Below, one piece after another: positions 46,029-54,197 of a stretch of DNA of 64,000 nucleotides. Below the pieces are notes generated by a model, which was given only the letters and a program-made list of their open reading frames with translations, had not been told where the DNA came from and made no database searches. Source of the stretch: JAHDCJ01 sp039028895 (GTDB lineage Bacteria; Bacteroidota; Bacteroidia; Chitinophagales; Saprospiraceae). The stretch covers positions 10,432-74,431 of the forward strand of contig JBCCHF010000035.1 of the NCBI GenBank assembly GCA_039028895.1. The letters run 5' to 3'. The translations under genes were made by a program, and so were the position numbers. How positions within the stretch are numbered: position 1 is the stretch's first letter; each line of letters opens with the position of its first letter.

Positions 46029-46748
46029 ATGAAATCATTACAGCTTTTTTTTCTAGCTCTTTTATTGGGGCTTTTCATAGGGTGCGAGCCTGACCCATGC
46101 GAATTTGTAGAATGTGGACCTGGAGTTTGTTTCGAAGGAATCTGTGATTGTCCAGATGGATTCTCAGGAGATAATTGTGAAATAGAGGAATGTTTCGGTG
46201 TAGGCTGCATTAATGGGGATTGTGACTCTCAAACTGAAACCTGCAATTGTAATCCAAATTATTATGGAGAAAGCTGCAATATATTATGTGTAAATGGAGA
46301 ATTTGCAAATGGCGATTGTAATTGTTCCGAAGGTTACGAAGGGATTACATGTGAAACTGAAAGTAGGTGTCGTTTTCTAGGTTGGTGGAATTGCGATCAA
46401 TGGACCTATTCGTCTCAAATAGGTGGCCCACCAATTCCTGGATTTACACCTGCTTCTATAAAGTTTGAACAAGGTTTTAACATATTTGAAGTTGAACTTT
46501 TTCCTACAGAAAGGAGCAATGGTTTAATGCTTCTCAGTTCAGATACTAGAATAGTAGGTCAAGTAACAGAAAATACGATCAACTTTGAATTTCAATATCT
46601 AACCACAGAACGTACAGTTTATGGTTCAGCGAGCTTAGGTGATGATGATCGAATTCTTAGTATTGAACTATATCTTTTCAATCCCGCTACCTCGTTTACA
46701 GAGGTAGCTAGGGGAACTTTCCGTATTTCACGGTATTGGAAGGATTGA
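46029..46748 (+). CDS. EGF-like cysteine-rich lipoprotein
   Basis: Start at ATG 46029, because MKSLQLFFLALLLGLFIGCE is a lipoprotein signal; the frame extends ten codons up. The next 90 residues hold three EGF-like units with spaced cysteines (GICDCPDGFSGDNCE, CNCNPNYYGESCN, GDCNCSEGYEGITCE). A C-terminal beta domain of about 120 residues (RFLGWWNCDQWTYSS ...) is not recognised. It is presumably anchored outside the cell, and EGF units suggest protein binding. Confidence 0.75.
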   Translation: MKSLQLFFLALLLGLFIGCEPDPCEFVECGPGVCFEGICDCPDGFSGDNCEIEECFGVGCINGDCDSQTETCNCNPNYYGESCNILCVNGEFANGDCNCSEGYEGITCETESRCRFLGWWNCDQWTYSSQIGGPPIPGFTPASIKFEQGFNIFEVELFPTERSNGLMLLSSDTRIVGQVTENTINFEFQYLTTERTVYGSASLGDDDRILSIELYLFNPATSFTEVARGTFRISRYWKD

Positions 46749-46862
46749 TATTTGATAAATGTTTTTAGACTTGATTTGAGCCCGGCAATATCCCTTCATT
46801 CAATTTTCTAGTGTCAACTAATGGGGAAGCTTACACTTAGACATGTTGTTGTAAGGAGTCAT

Positions 46863-48368
46863 TTATTCTGTTTTAAACTCTGGTCTTTTAATTTGCTCAA
46901 AACAGTTTGGATTTGGTTTCTCCGTTGGATTATTAAAGAAAACATTAGCGGCTTGCATAGCACACGGATTGCTCCAATTAGTAGTTGGACCGTGTTTCCA
47001 GCCTTTAAAAATCAGATGGTAGGAATTTGTCAAATTGTTAACCATTAAATCAGCCCATTTGACCGGTGTCAATTCATCATATTCTCCACTTATTAAAAGT
47101 ACAGGTATATCGCTTCTTACAGCCTGATTCTCAACTTCAGTTACTTTTTTAACGCTCCAAATTTCACAAACTTCTGTGTCAAAAACTGCTGGTGATAATC
47201 CCTTGACAGCTATATGCTTGTTTGTTTCTATAGCGATTCTTTCTTGAGAATTAAATGGGTTTTCTTCCGCACACCATACCGATAGACGCATCCCCATTCC
47301 AATTCCACCTCCAGGCTCTTGGAATAAATATTGTAATTGTTTTTTTACCGAAGACAAATCATTATTGAGTATTTTATTTATTTCAAAAGGGATATTGGGT
47401 ACATCTCCCGTAGAAGATGAAGAGAATACACTTATCAAGTCTCTTCCTTTAAGATAAAAAGTTTCTAAATTCCCATTTGCAGGGTTTTCTACTTTTACCA
47501 GTAGTGGATTACATGTTTTCTCTTCCAAATATTCGAGGAAGCGACTTTTAATATTTGGAAAGGCATTATTACAATCAGTATCGATTTCGCAATCGTCAAG
47601 TAGTTTGTTTAAAGACTCTAAAAGGTTGTTCACACTTTCTTCATCATAGTTAACTTCTAATGGAAGTGGTGAATCCATTACTACACTTCTGATTTTGTCA
47701 GGATAATCTCGTATTAAAACCTGCCCAATTTTAGTACTATAGGATAGGGTAAGTAAATTATACTCGTCAATTCCTAATACATTTATTAAGTCGTTGATAT
47801 CCGCTGCAATTTGGTTTGTTGTGTAACTGTTTAAGTCAATTCCACTTTTTTCTAATCTTTCTTTACAAGCTGAAACCGCTTTTTGAAAAAGGCTATCGGT
47901 TTTGGTTGCGTCAAAACTTGGAAGATTGGATTGATAAACTGCTTTTGCCCATTCAGGGCAATCTAAACTTGGCTTTGCATATTGAGTCCCTCTTTGCTCA
48001 AATAAAATGAAATCCCTATCATCGAGGTATTTGTAATATTCCATATACTTTGATGCGCGCATTGAAGTATAGCCAGGACCACCAACAGTAAATAAAATCG
48101 GGTCAGGTTTTGGATTTTTACTTCGACTTTTAAAAATGTATACAGGCAATTTTATTTTTTTGCCATTAGGCATGTCTCTATTCTCAAGCACTTCTAAATA
48201 TCCAAAAATATAGTCCTGATCCTTAGGAATGTTATGGGTAGTCTCTTTAGACTCTGTAAAAGTTGGTGTAAATTCTGTTTTAGGAATAGCATTCGAAAGA
48301 GACGAAAAATAAATGCAAATAAAAAAGGTTGTGATAATATGCTGCATACAAAACTTTGTTAGGTTCAA
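46863..48368 (-). CDS. Alpha/beta-hydrolase with TAP-like C-terminus
   Basis: 501 residues with a signal-like N-terminus (an inner Met at residue 8 is an alternative start). It has the tripeptidyl-aminopeptidase layout: ILFTVGGPGYTSMRAS, DRDFILFEQRGTQYAKP, the nucleophile region LLTLSYSTKIGQVL, VVMDSPLPLEVNY and, at the end, VLLISGEYDELTP with WKHGP. In the nucleophile elbow both glycines of the usual G-x-S-Y-G are replaced (T and S), which is odd but keeps the Ser (residue 209). Confidence 0.75.
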   Translation of the reverse strand: MNLTKFCMQHIITTFFICIYFSSLSNAIPKTEFTPTFTESKETTHNIPKDQDYIFGYLEVLENRDMPNGKKIKLPVYIFKSRSKNPKPDPILFTVGGPGYTSMRASKYMEYYKYLDDRDFILFEQRGTQYAKPSLDCPEWAKAVYQSNLPSFDATKTDSLFQKAVSACKERLEKSGIDLNSYTTNQIAADINDLINVLGIDEYNLLTLSYSTKIGQVLIRDYPDKIRSVVMDSPLPLEVNYDEESVNNLLESLNKLLDDCEIDTDCNNAFPNIKSRFLEYLEEKTCNPLLVKVENPANGNLETFYLKGRDLISVFSSSSTGDVPNIPFEINKILNNDLSSVKKQLQYLFQEPGGGIGMGMRLSVWCAEENPFNSQERIAIETNKHIAVKGLSPAVFDTEVCEIWSVKKVTEVENQAVRSDIPVLLISGEYDELTPVKWADLMVNNLTNSYHLIFKGWKHGPTTNWSNPCAMQAANVFFNNPTEKPNPNCFEQIKRPEFKTE

Positions 48369-48416
48369 CTACCTTACAAAGTAAGTGATGATAAATGACT
48401 TAAACATTCACATTTG

Positions 48417-48977
48417 TTAAGAAATGACTTGTTTTTTAATTCTACTTAAACTTTGCTCTGAAACCCCTAAGTATGAAGCAATGAACTTTTGTGGTACTCT
48501 TTGAATAAGACCAGGATTTGTTTTCATCAATAGTTGATATTTTTCTGCCAAGTTGTTTAATTGCATATTCGCTAATTTCTCTACAGTAGCTAGATATGCT
48601 TTCTCTGCAATGATTCTGCCTAATGCCTCTAATTGATGTGATTTATAGTAAAGGTCCAAAAGGTCTTTCTTTTGAAATTCAAGATAAACAGTATCCTCTA
48701 TTGTCTTAATATAGATTTGACTTGGTTCTTCAGTTAAAAAACTATTGAAATCTGTTGCAAACCAATCTGCAAAATAGAAATGATGAGTATGTTCTTTACC
48801 GTCGATAATTTTATACCCTCGAAGAAGACCTTTTTTAAGGAATAAAATTTTATTTGTTGGTTTATATGGATGTAATATTAATCGATTCTTTCTTACTTCT
48901 CTTTCAGTTGCAATGTTTATCAAGAGATTATAACTTTCATCTGAAAACTCTATATGCGACTGAATAATTTCTTTCAT
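48417..48977 (-). CDS. Crp/Fnr family regulator
   Basis: 186 residues. An N-terminal cyclic-nucleotide-binding-like beta roll (RKNRLILHPYKPTNKILFLK, HTHHFYFADWFA) is followed by a long helix and a helix-turn-helix with KFIASYLGVSEQSLSRIKKQ. The cNMP-binding residues are not conserved, as usual in this Bacteroidota subgroup. The gene is preceded by one copy of the GTAGTGTAA repeat within about 50 bases. Confidence 0.85.
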   Translation of the reverse strand: MKEIIQSHIEFSDESYNLLINIATEREVRKNRLILHPYKPTNKILFLKKGLLRGYKIIDGKEHTHHFYFADWFATDFNSFLTEEPSQIYIKTIEDTVYLEFQKKDLLDLYYKSHQLEALGRIIAEKAYLATVEKLANMQLNNLAEKYQLLMKTNPGLIQRVPQKFIASYLGVSEQSLSRIKKQVIS

Positions 48978-49455
48978 TTTTTTCTATGCGAAGCGCTTGG
49001 TTTTGTAGTGTAAAGCACATGGTTTACACTTTTATTTCCAATGTATTTTTAATGGCTAACAAGTAAATAACAGCGTTGCCATTATATACACTATACGTTT
49101 TCACTAAAGATGAAGTTTTTCTCCGATTGTTGCAACCCTTGTGAATTCTGGATTTCCTGAGATTCTGTTAATTCTGGAAGACATTGAGTTGCTTTTATTT
49201 GCGTTATCTGGTGGATAAAAACAATGCTGTTTACGTCCAAGAAAGGGGAGTGATAGTCGTGGCTAATACTCCGTGCATAAATGCATTAGCCCCGCATAAG
49301 AACTATTGACCTTTAATGCTATGTTGGCAGCAGTATTTTATTCTTTTCAAGGTAAAAATTATCCGAGGAATTCTGTTAATTCAGATCTACCTTTATTGTC
49401 TTTAATCCTTTTGGGATTATTTTTTAAATTATCCAGGCTAGGTCTAGTACTTTTG
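48978..49455. other. Gene-free stretch with repeat and cassette-like boundaries
   Basis: No intact gene. A repeat copy lies at 49005-49029. GGCTAAC occurs at 49054-49060 and GGCTAATACTCCGTGCATAA at 49261, then CTATGTTGGC at about 49319-49328; these resemble the edges of the structured spacers further right. A short open minus-strand stretch near 49370-49490 (about 40 codons) is not recognised. Confidence 0.3.
49005..49029 (+). repeat. GTAGTGTAA repeat, short copy
   Basis: GTAGTGTAAAGCACATGGTT followed by TACAC. It shares its first 25 positions with 59075-59099 apart from two changes. It lies 28 bases from the Crp start codon. Confidence 0.6.
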
Positions 49456-49930
49456 AAAGATGCATTATAAAGTGCCTTTTTTGAATCTGGGTTCTAATAT
49501 TTTAAGATCGGCAGATACAAGTCACTCCACCCATCTAATAGAAGAAAATCAATCCCTTTAGGTGTATCAGCCAACTTTTCCAAAGCGGTTGCCTTCCCTT
49601 AATTTTATAAAGTCTTTTAAACCAGCTTTCTCAAAATTATCATTAGCATCATTATATTTTTCCGGCAAAAGTTCAGCCGTAATTACGAAGCCACCGCTTT
49701 CTTTCGCTGCTGCTGCCAAGTAAATTGTAGAGATGCCAAACGAAGTGCCGAACTCAATTATGTTCGTTTCAATCAACAAATCATAAAGGGACTCACCTTG
49801 TTGTTGAGATATAGCAATAAAGGTATCTTTCTTAAACTCAAACCAGAGGATATGAAAGATACCTTTTGATAATCCCTTCAATATTTTGGTAATTTCTTCT
49901 TTGATTTTCTATGCAGTTCATTTAAAGTGC
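49456..49930 (-). pseudogene. Broken O-methyltransferase
   Basis: The main frame (49567-49930) contains SQQQGESLYDLLIETNIIEF, GTSFGISTIYLAAAAKESGG and VITAELLPEKYNDA, the SAM-binding core of a class I O-methyltransferase. The frame breaks after KLREG. In other frames the continuation reads LADTPKGIDFLLLDGWSDLY and then LEPRFKKGTL. At least two frameshifts and a missing N-terminus make it non-functional. Confidence 0.75.
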
Positions 49931-49968
49931 TGAGAATTTTCAAATCCGAAATTTTATTCACAATAAAG

Positions 49969-50649
49969 CTATTTACGAATTAAAGGAATTTGTAATTGAT
50001 GAGGACGGTTTTCAACTTTATCAAATGGAGTACCATCTACATGTTTCGCACCCATAAACAGCATTCCATTTTTAAAGTAAATCAAATCAAAGTCAGAAAC
50101 AATTTGCTTCTCAACAATATGAAACATAGGAAATGCTTTACCCAAAATATCCTTTTTCATATTTGTTTCAAATGGAGACATTCCTTCTGGCAAGGCTTGA
50201 TTGAGCATTTGGGCTGCTTGAGGGTTTAAGGGGGTTACTCCAAAGCCTTCATTCAGGATATAATCAATTTTCCATGCACCATCAGCTATAGGATGTTTTT
50301 CACCCCATTTTAAGTCACCTTTAAATTCAAATTCCATTAGTGGAAGTTGTCCATAATTATCTCCAAACAATCTAATTGTTCCGATGAATTTATCTTTACT
50401 CAGATAATTAAAATGTCTTCTTAAATATGTTGGTTGAATTTCTCCACTCCCTGTACGGTCCTCTGTAGGACGTAATTCGACGGAGAGACTTTCCCATTCT
50501 CCAATTGCATAAGATTGTACCTCTTCAAGGCTCTTTGGCTCTTGAATGTTGTGAATTGCTATTTCTTTCATTTTTACGTTGTTTTTATTACAAGAAATTA
50601 AAGTGATGAATGAAGCAGTAATAACTGCAATTATAAAAGTGTTTTTCAT
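49969..50649 (-). CDS. Lipoprotein of unknown function, 226 aa
   Basis: Lipobox in ASFITLISCNKNN. The mature part is about 200 residues, mostly strands, with SYAIGEWESLSVELRPTEDR near the front, a typical start of lipocalin-like DUFs, and DFDLIYFKNGMLFMGAKHVD near the end. No catalytic motif. It is divergent from an HxlR regulator gene with a palindromic operator in the gap, so it is probably its target. Confidence 0.65.
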   Translation of the reverse strand: MKNTFIIAVITASFITLISCNKNNVKMKEIAIHNIQEPKSLEEVQSYAIGEWESLSVELRPTEDRTGSGEIQPTYLRRHFNYLSKDKFIGTIRLFGDNYGQLPLMEFEFKGDLKWGEKHPIADGAWKIDYILNEGFGVTPLNPQAAQMLNQALPEGMSPFETNMKKDILGKAFPMFHIVEKQIVSDFDLIYFKNGMLFMGAKHVDGTPFDKVENRPHQLQIPLIRK

Positions 50650-50730
50650 GATTCAACTATTTTAAACTGAATTGATGATGCAAATTTTATAACTTTGTCT
50701 TATTTATACAAGTAGTCACTAATAAATGGT

Positions 50731-50752
50731 ATAGTCAATTATAATAGACTAT
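50731..50752. promoter_or_regulatory. Likely HxlR operator
   Basis: ATAGTC, ten bases, GACTAT: an inverted repeat in the divergent gap between the lipoprotein and the HxlR gene. HxlR-type regulators bind such dyads near their own gene. It is a position-based inference. Confidence 0.5.
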
Positions 50753-50788
50753 TGTTGATAATCAATTCTTTATGATTAAAATTAGTTT

Positions 50789-51127
50789 GTGATGAAAAAA
50801 AGAAAACCTGTTACCATACATGAATGTCCAGTAACTTTTACACTTAGTAAAATTGGAGGAAAGTGGAAACCAATAATTTTATTTCTAATTTCTAAAGGTG
50901 GAAATCGATTTGGAATTCTTCAAAGGGGTATAGATGGTATAAGTAAACAAATGCTGACTAAACAACTAAGGGAATTAGAAGCTGATGGTATTTTAGAACG
51001 AAAAATTTATGCAGAAATCCCGCCGAGAGTTGAATACTTTTTTACAGATTTAGGTCATTCGTTGATGCCTATTATAGGGAGCATGAAAAAATGGGGCGAG
51101 GAAAATATGTCTTCTCTTTCTTCATGA
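50789..51127 (+). CDS. HxlR family winged-helix regulator
   Basis: 112 residues. The family pattern is complete: ECPVTFTLSKIGGKWKPIIL with the leading Cys, then GISKQMLTKQLRELEADGIL and the wing YAEIPPRVEYFFTDLGHSLM. The Cys near the N-terminus may sense electrophiles or redox change, as in some members. It is divergent from a lipoprotein gene. Confidence 0.9.
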   Translation: MMKKRKPVTIHECPVTFTLSKIGGKWKPIILFLISKGGNRFGILQRGIDGISKQMLTKQLRELEADGILERKIYAEIPPRVEYFFTDLGHSLMPIIGSMKKWGEENMSSLSS

Positions 51128-51234
51128 TTATTGCTGTCAACTGAAGCATAGCGGCCAATGGTGTGTTAGCGAGGATAATTGCCGCTCGGTCAACCCTAAT
51201 GCAGAACGATACAAAACCAATTATTATTCGTTTT

Positions 51235-51717
51235 TTAGTTCTTCTGTTTCAAAAGACCGCGATGAATAAAGTTGGCTGATATTGGGCTGACGCCTATCTC
51301 TCTTGCCCAAACAGATAGCTGTCCTATATGGTGTATCTCATGTACAATTACATGCCTTATCGCTTCACCATAGGTGCAATGAATTCTATTCTCGTTTCCA
51401 ATCTCAAGGTCCAATACTTTATGTTCCAATTCGGTTGACCATTTTTCGACATAATCAAAAACTCCTTTTCGTAATTCTTTGGACAATTCAATAATATCTT
51501 CAAAATTTGAATAGTCTTCAAACTTTCCATTGAAAATTGGCTTTTGTTGTAAATCGCTAATCCAATCATATTCCACCTTGCTGACATGAAACATCGTGTA
51601 AGCTATACTTCCGACTCCTCCAACGCGAGATTTATATAATTCTTCTGATGGAACAGGCTTTAATACTTCAAACCATTCATCCCTTACCTTCCAATTGTAT
51701 CTAAATAGGTATTGCAT
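51235..51717 (-). CDS. DinB family protein
   Basis: 160 residues, cytosolic helical bundle. It has the three metal ligands as spaced histidines: YTMFHVSKVEYDWI, then IRHVIVHEIHHIGQLSVWAR. DinB-like proteins include metal-dependent thiol transferases and proteins of unknown role. Upstream the spacer contains GGTGTGTTAGCG (51160-51171). Confidence 0.85.
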   Translation of the reverse strand: MQYLFRYNWKVRDEWFEVLKPVPSEELYKSRVGGVGSIAYTMFHVSKVEYDWISDLQQKPIFNGKFEDYSNFEDIIELSKELRKGVFDYVEKWSTELEHKVLDLEIGNENRIHCTYGEAIRHVIVHEIHHIGQLSVWAREIGVSPISANFIHRGLLKQKN

Positions 51718-51754
51718 GCCACAAGTTCTTTTGGTTCGGTTGATTAAACGCTGT

Positions 51755-52114
51755 TTAAGGATTCCTGAAAAAATTGAAATAAATACTGATCACAATTGCC
51801 AAGACAAAAGCTACGAGCGTGATCGAGTCAGTTGTATTTGGAACAATTCCGATTCCGATGGCTTCAAAGAAGTATTGGATAAATGAATTAGGCAAGTCTT
51901 CTACACCCAATTGTCTTTTGATGCTCCAGTGCCAATCCGTTAAAAAGCAATAACCCCATCCGTACCATATTCCTAATATAAACCAGGACGCTCCTGTGAG
52001 CCCAATAACCCATAAATGAAACCTTCGGGTCCCCTTCCAGATCCAACCAGTTAGGTTGAAAACAATCACAATCAAATGAAGAGTAAATAACAGGATATCA
52101 AGAAATTTGAGCAT
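51755..52114 (-). CDS. Three-span membrane protein, 119 aa
   Basis: Hydrophobic segments at about 8-26, 32-52 and 95-115. Between the second and third is a Trp-rich loop (YGWGYCFLTDWHWSIKRQLG) reminiscent of DUF2784 proteins. Function unknown. It precedes the DinB gene in transcription order by 37 bases, so the two may be co-transcribed. Confidence 0.6.
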   Translation of the reverse strand: MLKFLDILLFTLHLIVIVFNLTGWIWKGTRRFHLWVIGLTGASWFILGIWYGWGYCFLTDWHWSIKRQLGVEDLPNSFIQYFFEAIGIGIVPNTTDSITLVAFVLAIVISIYFNFFRNP

Positions 52115-52227
52115 CTTGTTAAATTTACCACAAATAACTCATCCCTAACCCGATTGTGTCTCACCACTTCCGACTCTTCTACGGATATATTTTAACAAAG
52201 TCCCTTTTCAAGAAATATTAATTGAAT

Positions 52228-52410
52228 TCGTTAACGTCTGTGTATCCGCAGAAGCGGAAAGCGGGCTGTAACTTAAAGGATACCCAAATGAGCCGAAAAG
52301 ACTCATTAACTGTATTTTGGTGATACACTTAGTTAGTCTTTTCGGCGGACTTATGATGTGCCTGAAAGATTAAGGATTTCCCGACAAGCCCGCTTTTGCG
52401 TAATATGCTG
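52228..52410. repeat. Nested inverted repeats, structured spacer
   Basis: Outer arms AAGCGGGCT and AGCCCGCTT enclose inner arms GCCGAAAAGACT and AGTCTTTTCGGC. The spacer starts near GTTAACGTCTGTG. It has no ORF. It resembles the other structured spacers in this region in having a long imperfect palindrome, and it lies directly before the intron remnant. Confidence 0.5.
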
Positions 52411-52479
52411 GTGTTTTGGGTTTTTTACTTTTTATTGGGTTATGTAGTTTATCTGAGTATCAATGTTTTTTTGAAAATC

Positions 52480-52598
52480 CAGTGAAAAGAGCAGTAATGG
52501 AGATTAGCAATGAACCGCCGTATACGAGGCCCGTGCGTACGGTGGTGTGAGGGACGCACTCTGGCTAATCTCAGTCAGAGCCGCCTACTCGATTGGTC
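52480..52598 (+). mobile_element. 3' end of a group II intron (remnant)
   Basis: ATGAACCGCCGTATACGAGG then CGTGCGTACGGTGGTGTGAG is the domain V type stem (ACCGCCGTA pairing with TACGGTGGT). It is followed by a domain VI-like hairpin and CCGCCTACTCGATT, a typical intron 3' end. No reverse transcriptase or 5' part precedes it, so this is a remnant. The stretch 52600-52800 has no gene. Confidence 0.75.
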
Positions 52599-52801
52599 GT
52601 AATTATTCTTCTTTCTTCTTCATTGGTAAACAGAAGACATGAAATTGGAAAACTATACCAAAACCGCACAATCCAATATCTCAGTGAAATTAATCTGTGA
52701 GATACTTGACAGACCTTATGAGTAATTCATTCCGAGATTTAGAAGAGAACACTAAATACCAAGAATGCAAATTGATAGTTTGCGTTTGTTTCTATTATCA
52801 C

Positions 52802-53677
52802 TAGAAGCCATCTCAAAAATACTTTTTCAGGTAAATCATCATAGTTGCCATCAATACAAAGCCCTCAAAATTGGCATCATAATAATCGTATCGAACGACA
52901 CATCTTCTTTAATTATGAAGCCAGGCAAAATATCTTTCGACTTTCCACCTTTTTCGATATCTCCTTAATTTTCTACCATCTTGAGTTTTAGATTTACTGC
53001 GATTTCTGCGATGCGGAACGATCAATTCAATACCTAAAAATTCAAGATCACCTCGAAGTTTATCACTGTCATACGCCCTGTCAGCTATCAGCCGTTTAGG
53101 CTGTTCATCCAAGTGGCTAAACTCTAGAGTAGCCTCCACAAGTGTTACTTCATGTCGATTGGCTCCGGTGGTCCATACGGCGAAAGGAAGACCATTAGCA
53201 TCTGTGATTTCCATGACCTTGGAGCCCTTACCCCGCTTAGTTTTTCCAATACTATCCCCCCTTTTTTAGCACTGGAAAAAGTACCATCAATAAAACATTC
53301 ATCAATGTCTTGTCTATTTTACCTTTTTCCTTTAAATGGCTCGCAAGCGAGTACAGAATTTTATCCCAAAGCCCTTGATTGTTCCAGGCTTGAAAATACC
53401 GATGACAAGTCTGATAGGTGGGATACCTCGAAGGCATATCTTTCCACGGAGCACCTGTACGGCATATCCATAAAATCCCGTTGATCACAGACCTGGGATC
53501 TTTTCGTGGTCGACCTCATTTAACTTCGGGCTCTTTTGGAAAAAATGAGGAGATGGCATCCCATTGACTATTGGTTAAATCCATCTTTTTAACCTAATAT
53601 TCAAAATTTCATGGGAGTTTACCAATCTTAGATTATGGCAACTTTTTGCCTTTTAATTATTTTTGAGATGGCTTCTA
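52802..53677 (-). mobile_element. Decayed IS5-family insertion sequence
   Basis: About 876 bp bounded by TAGAAGCCATCTCAAAAATA and its inverse ATTTTTGAGATGGCTTCTAG. The ends differ by two bases from those of the MITEs in this window, so they are relatives. It carries the broken transposase below. Confidence 0.85.
52820..53584 (-). pseudogene. IS5-family transposase, broken
   Basis: It starts MDLTNSQWDAISSFFPKEPE and meets an in-frame TGA at 53516-53518. It then continues DPRSVINGILWICRTGAPWK, with frameshifts near DIDECFIDGTFSSAKKGG. The C-terminal part has LIADRAYDSDKL and RKRWKVERYFAWLHN, so the three DDE-region residues were present. A stop follows WLHN, while relatives go on with RR..VRY. 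At least three lesions, so it is inactive. Confidence 0.85.
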
Positions 53678-53935
53678 GTCATCTTCAATAGATGCCATCT
53701 TTCCGATAAATTGCCCTATGGTACCTCCAATGACGGGACCAATTATGGGAACACATAAACCTACAGCAAAACCAACAGCTGCACCAGATGTTGAATACCC
53801 TAATCCTTTCATTGATTTGTTGAAACATTTTTTTGAGTATTCATCAGCAGCTTTTTTTCCTTTCTTTTTTAAGATTCTATTGTATTCACTATTTTCTTCT
53901 TGAATTTTCCCATACCACGCTCCAGATAAAGACAT
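53675..53935 (-). CDS. Small glycine-zipper protein, 86 aa
   Basis: A charged front (KKKGKKAADEYSKKCFNKSM) precedes STSGAAVGFAVGLCVPIIGP and VIGGTIGQFIGKMAS, a glycine-rich hydrophobic hairpin like those of small membrane-active or bacteriocin-like peptides. The stop codon TAG lies at the very edge of the decayed IS5 element, so the original C-terminus may have been longer. Function unknown. Confidence 0.5.
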   Translation of the reverse strand: MSLSGAWYGKIQEENSEYNRILKKKGKKAADEYSKKCFNKSMKGLGYSTSGAAVGFAVGLCVPIIGPVIGGTIGQFIGKMASIEDD

Positions 53936-54197
53936 AATTAATAGTTTTTAGATGAATGATTTCATTATTATGGCAATAATAAAAGTTGATATATAAAATA
54001 CAACAATTATCGTTCCCTTTCAAGCTATTCTAATATTTTTTATCAATCAAGGTAATTATCATTTTGTTCTTTTGCTGCTTAATTCCCAATCATACTTATC
54101 GGAATTGTCCCATAACAATACGATATCAGAAGTGTGGCACTTGACAGCAAAATGGGAGGTTGACTTGTTTTACTTGCCATATTGCTGATATGAAGTG
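53936..54197. other. AT-rich gap, no gene seen
   Basis: It separates the glycine-zipper gene from the left end of the IS1182 element. I see no ORF, repeat or terminator. Confidence 0.4.
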
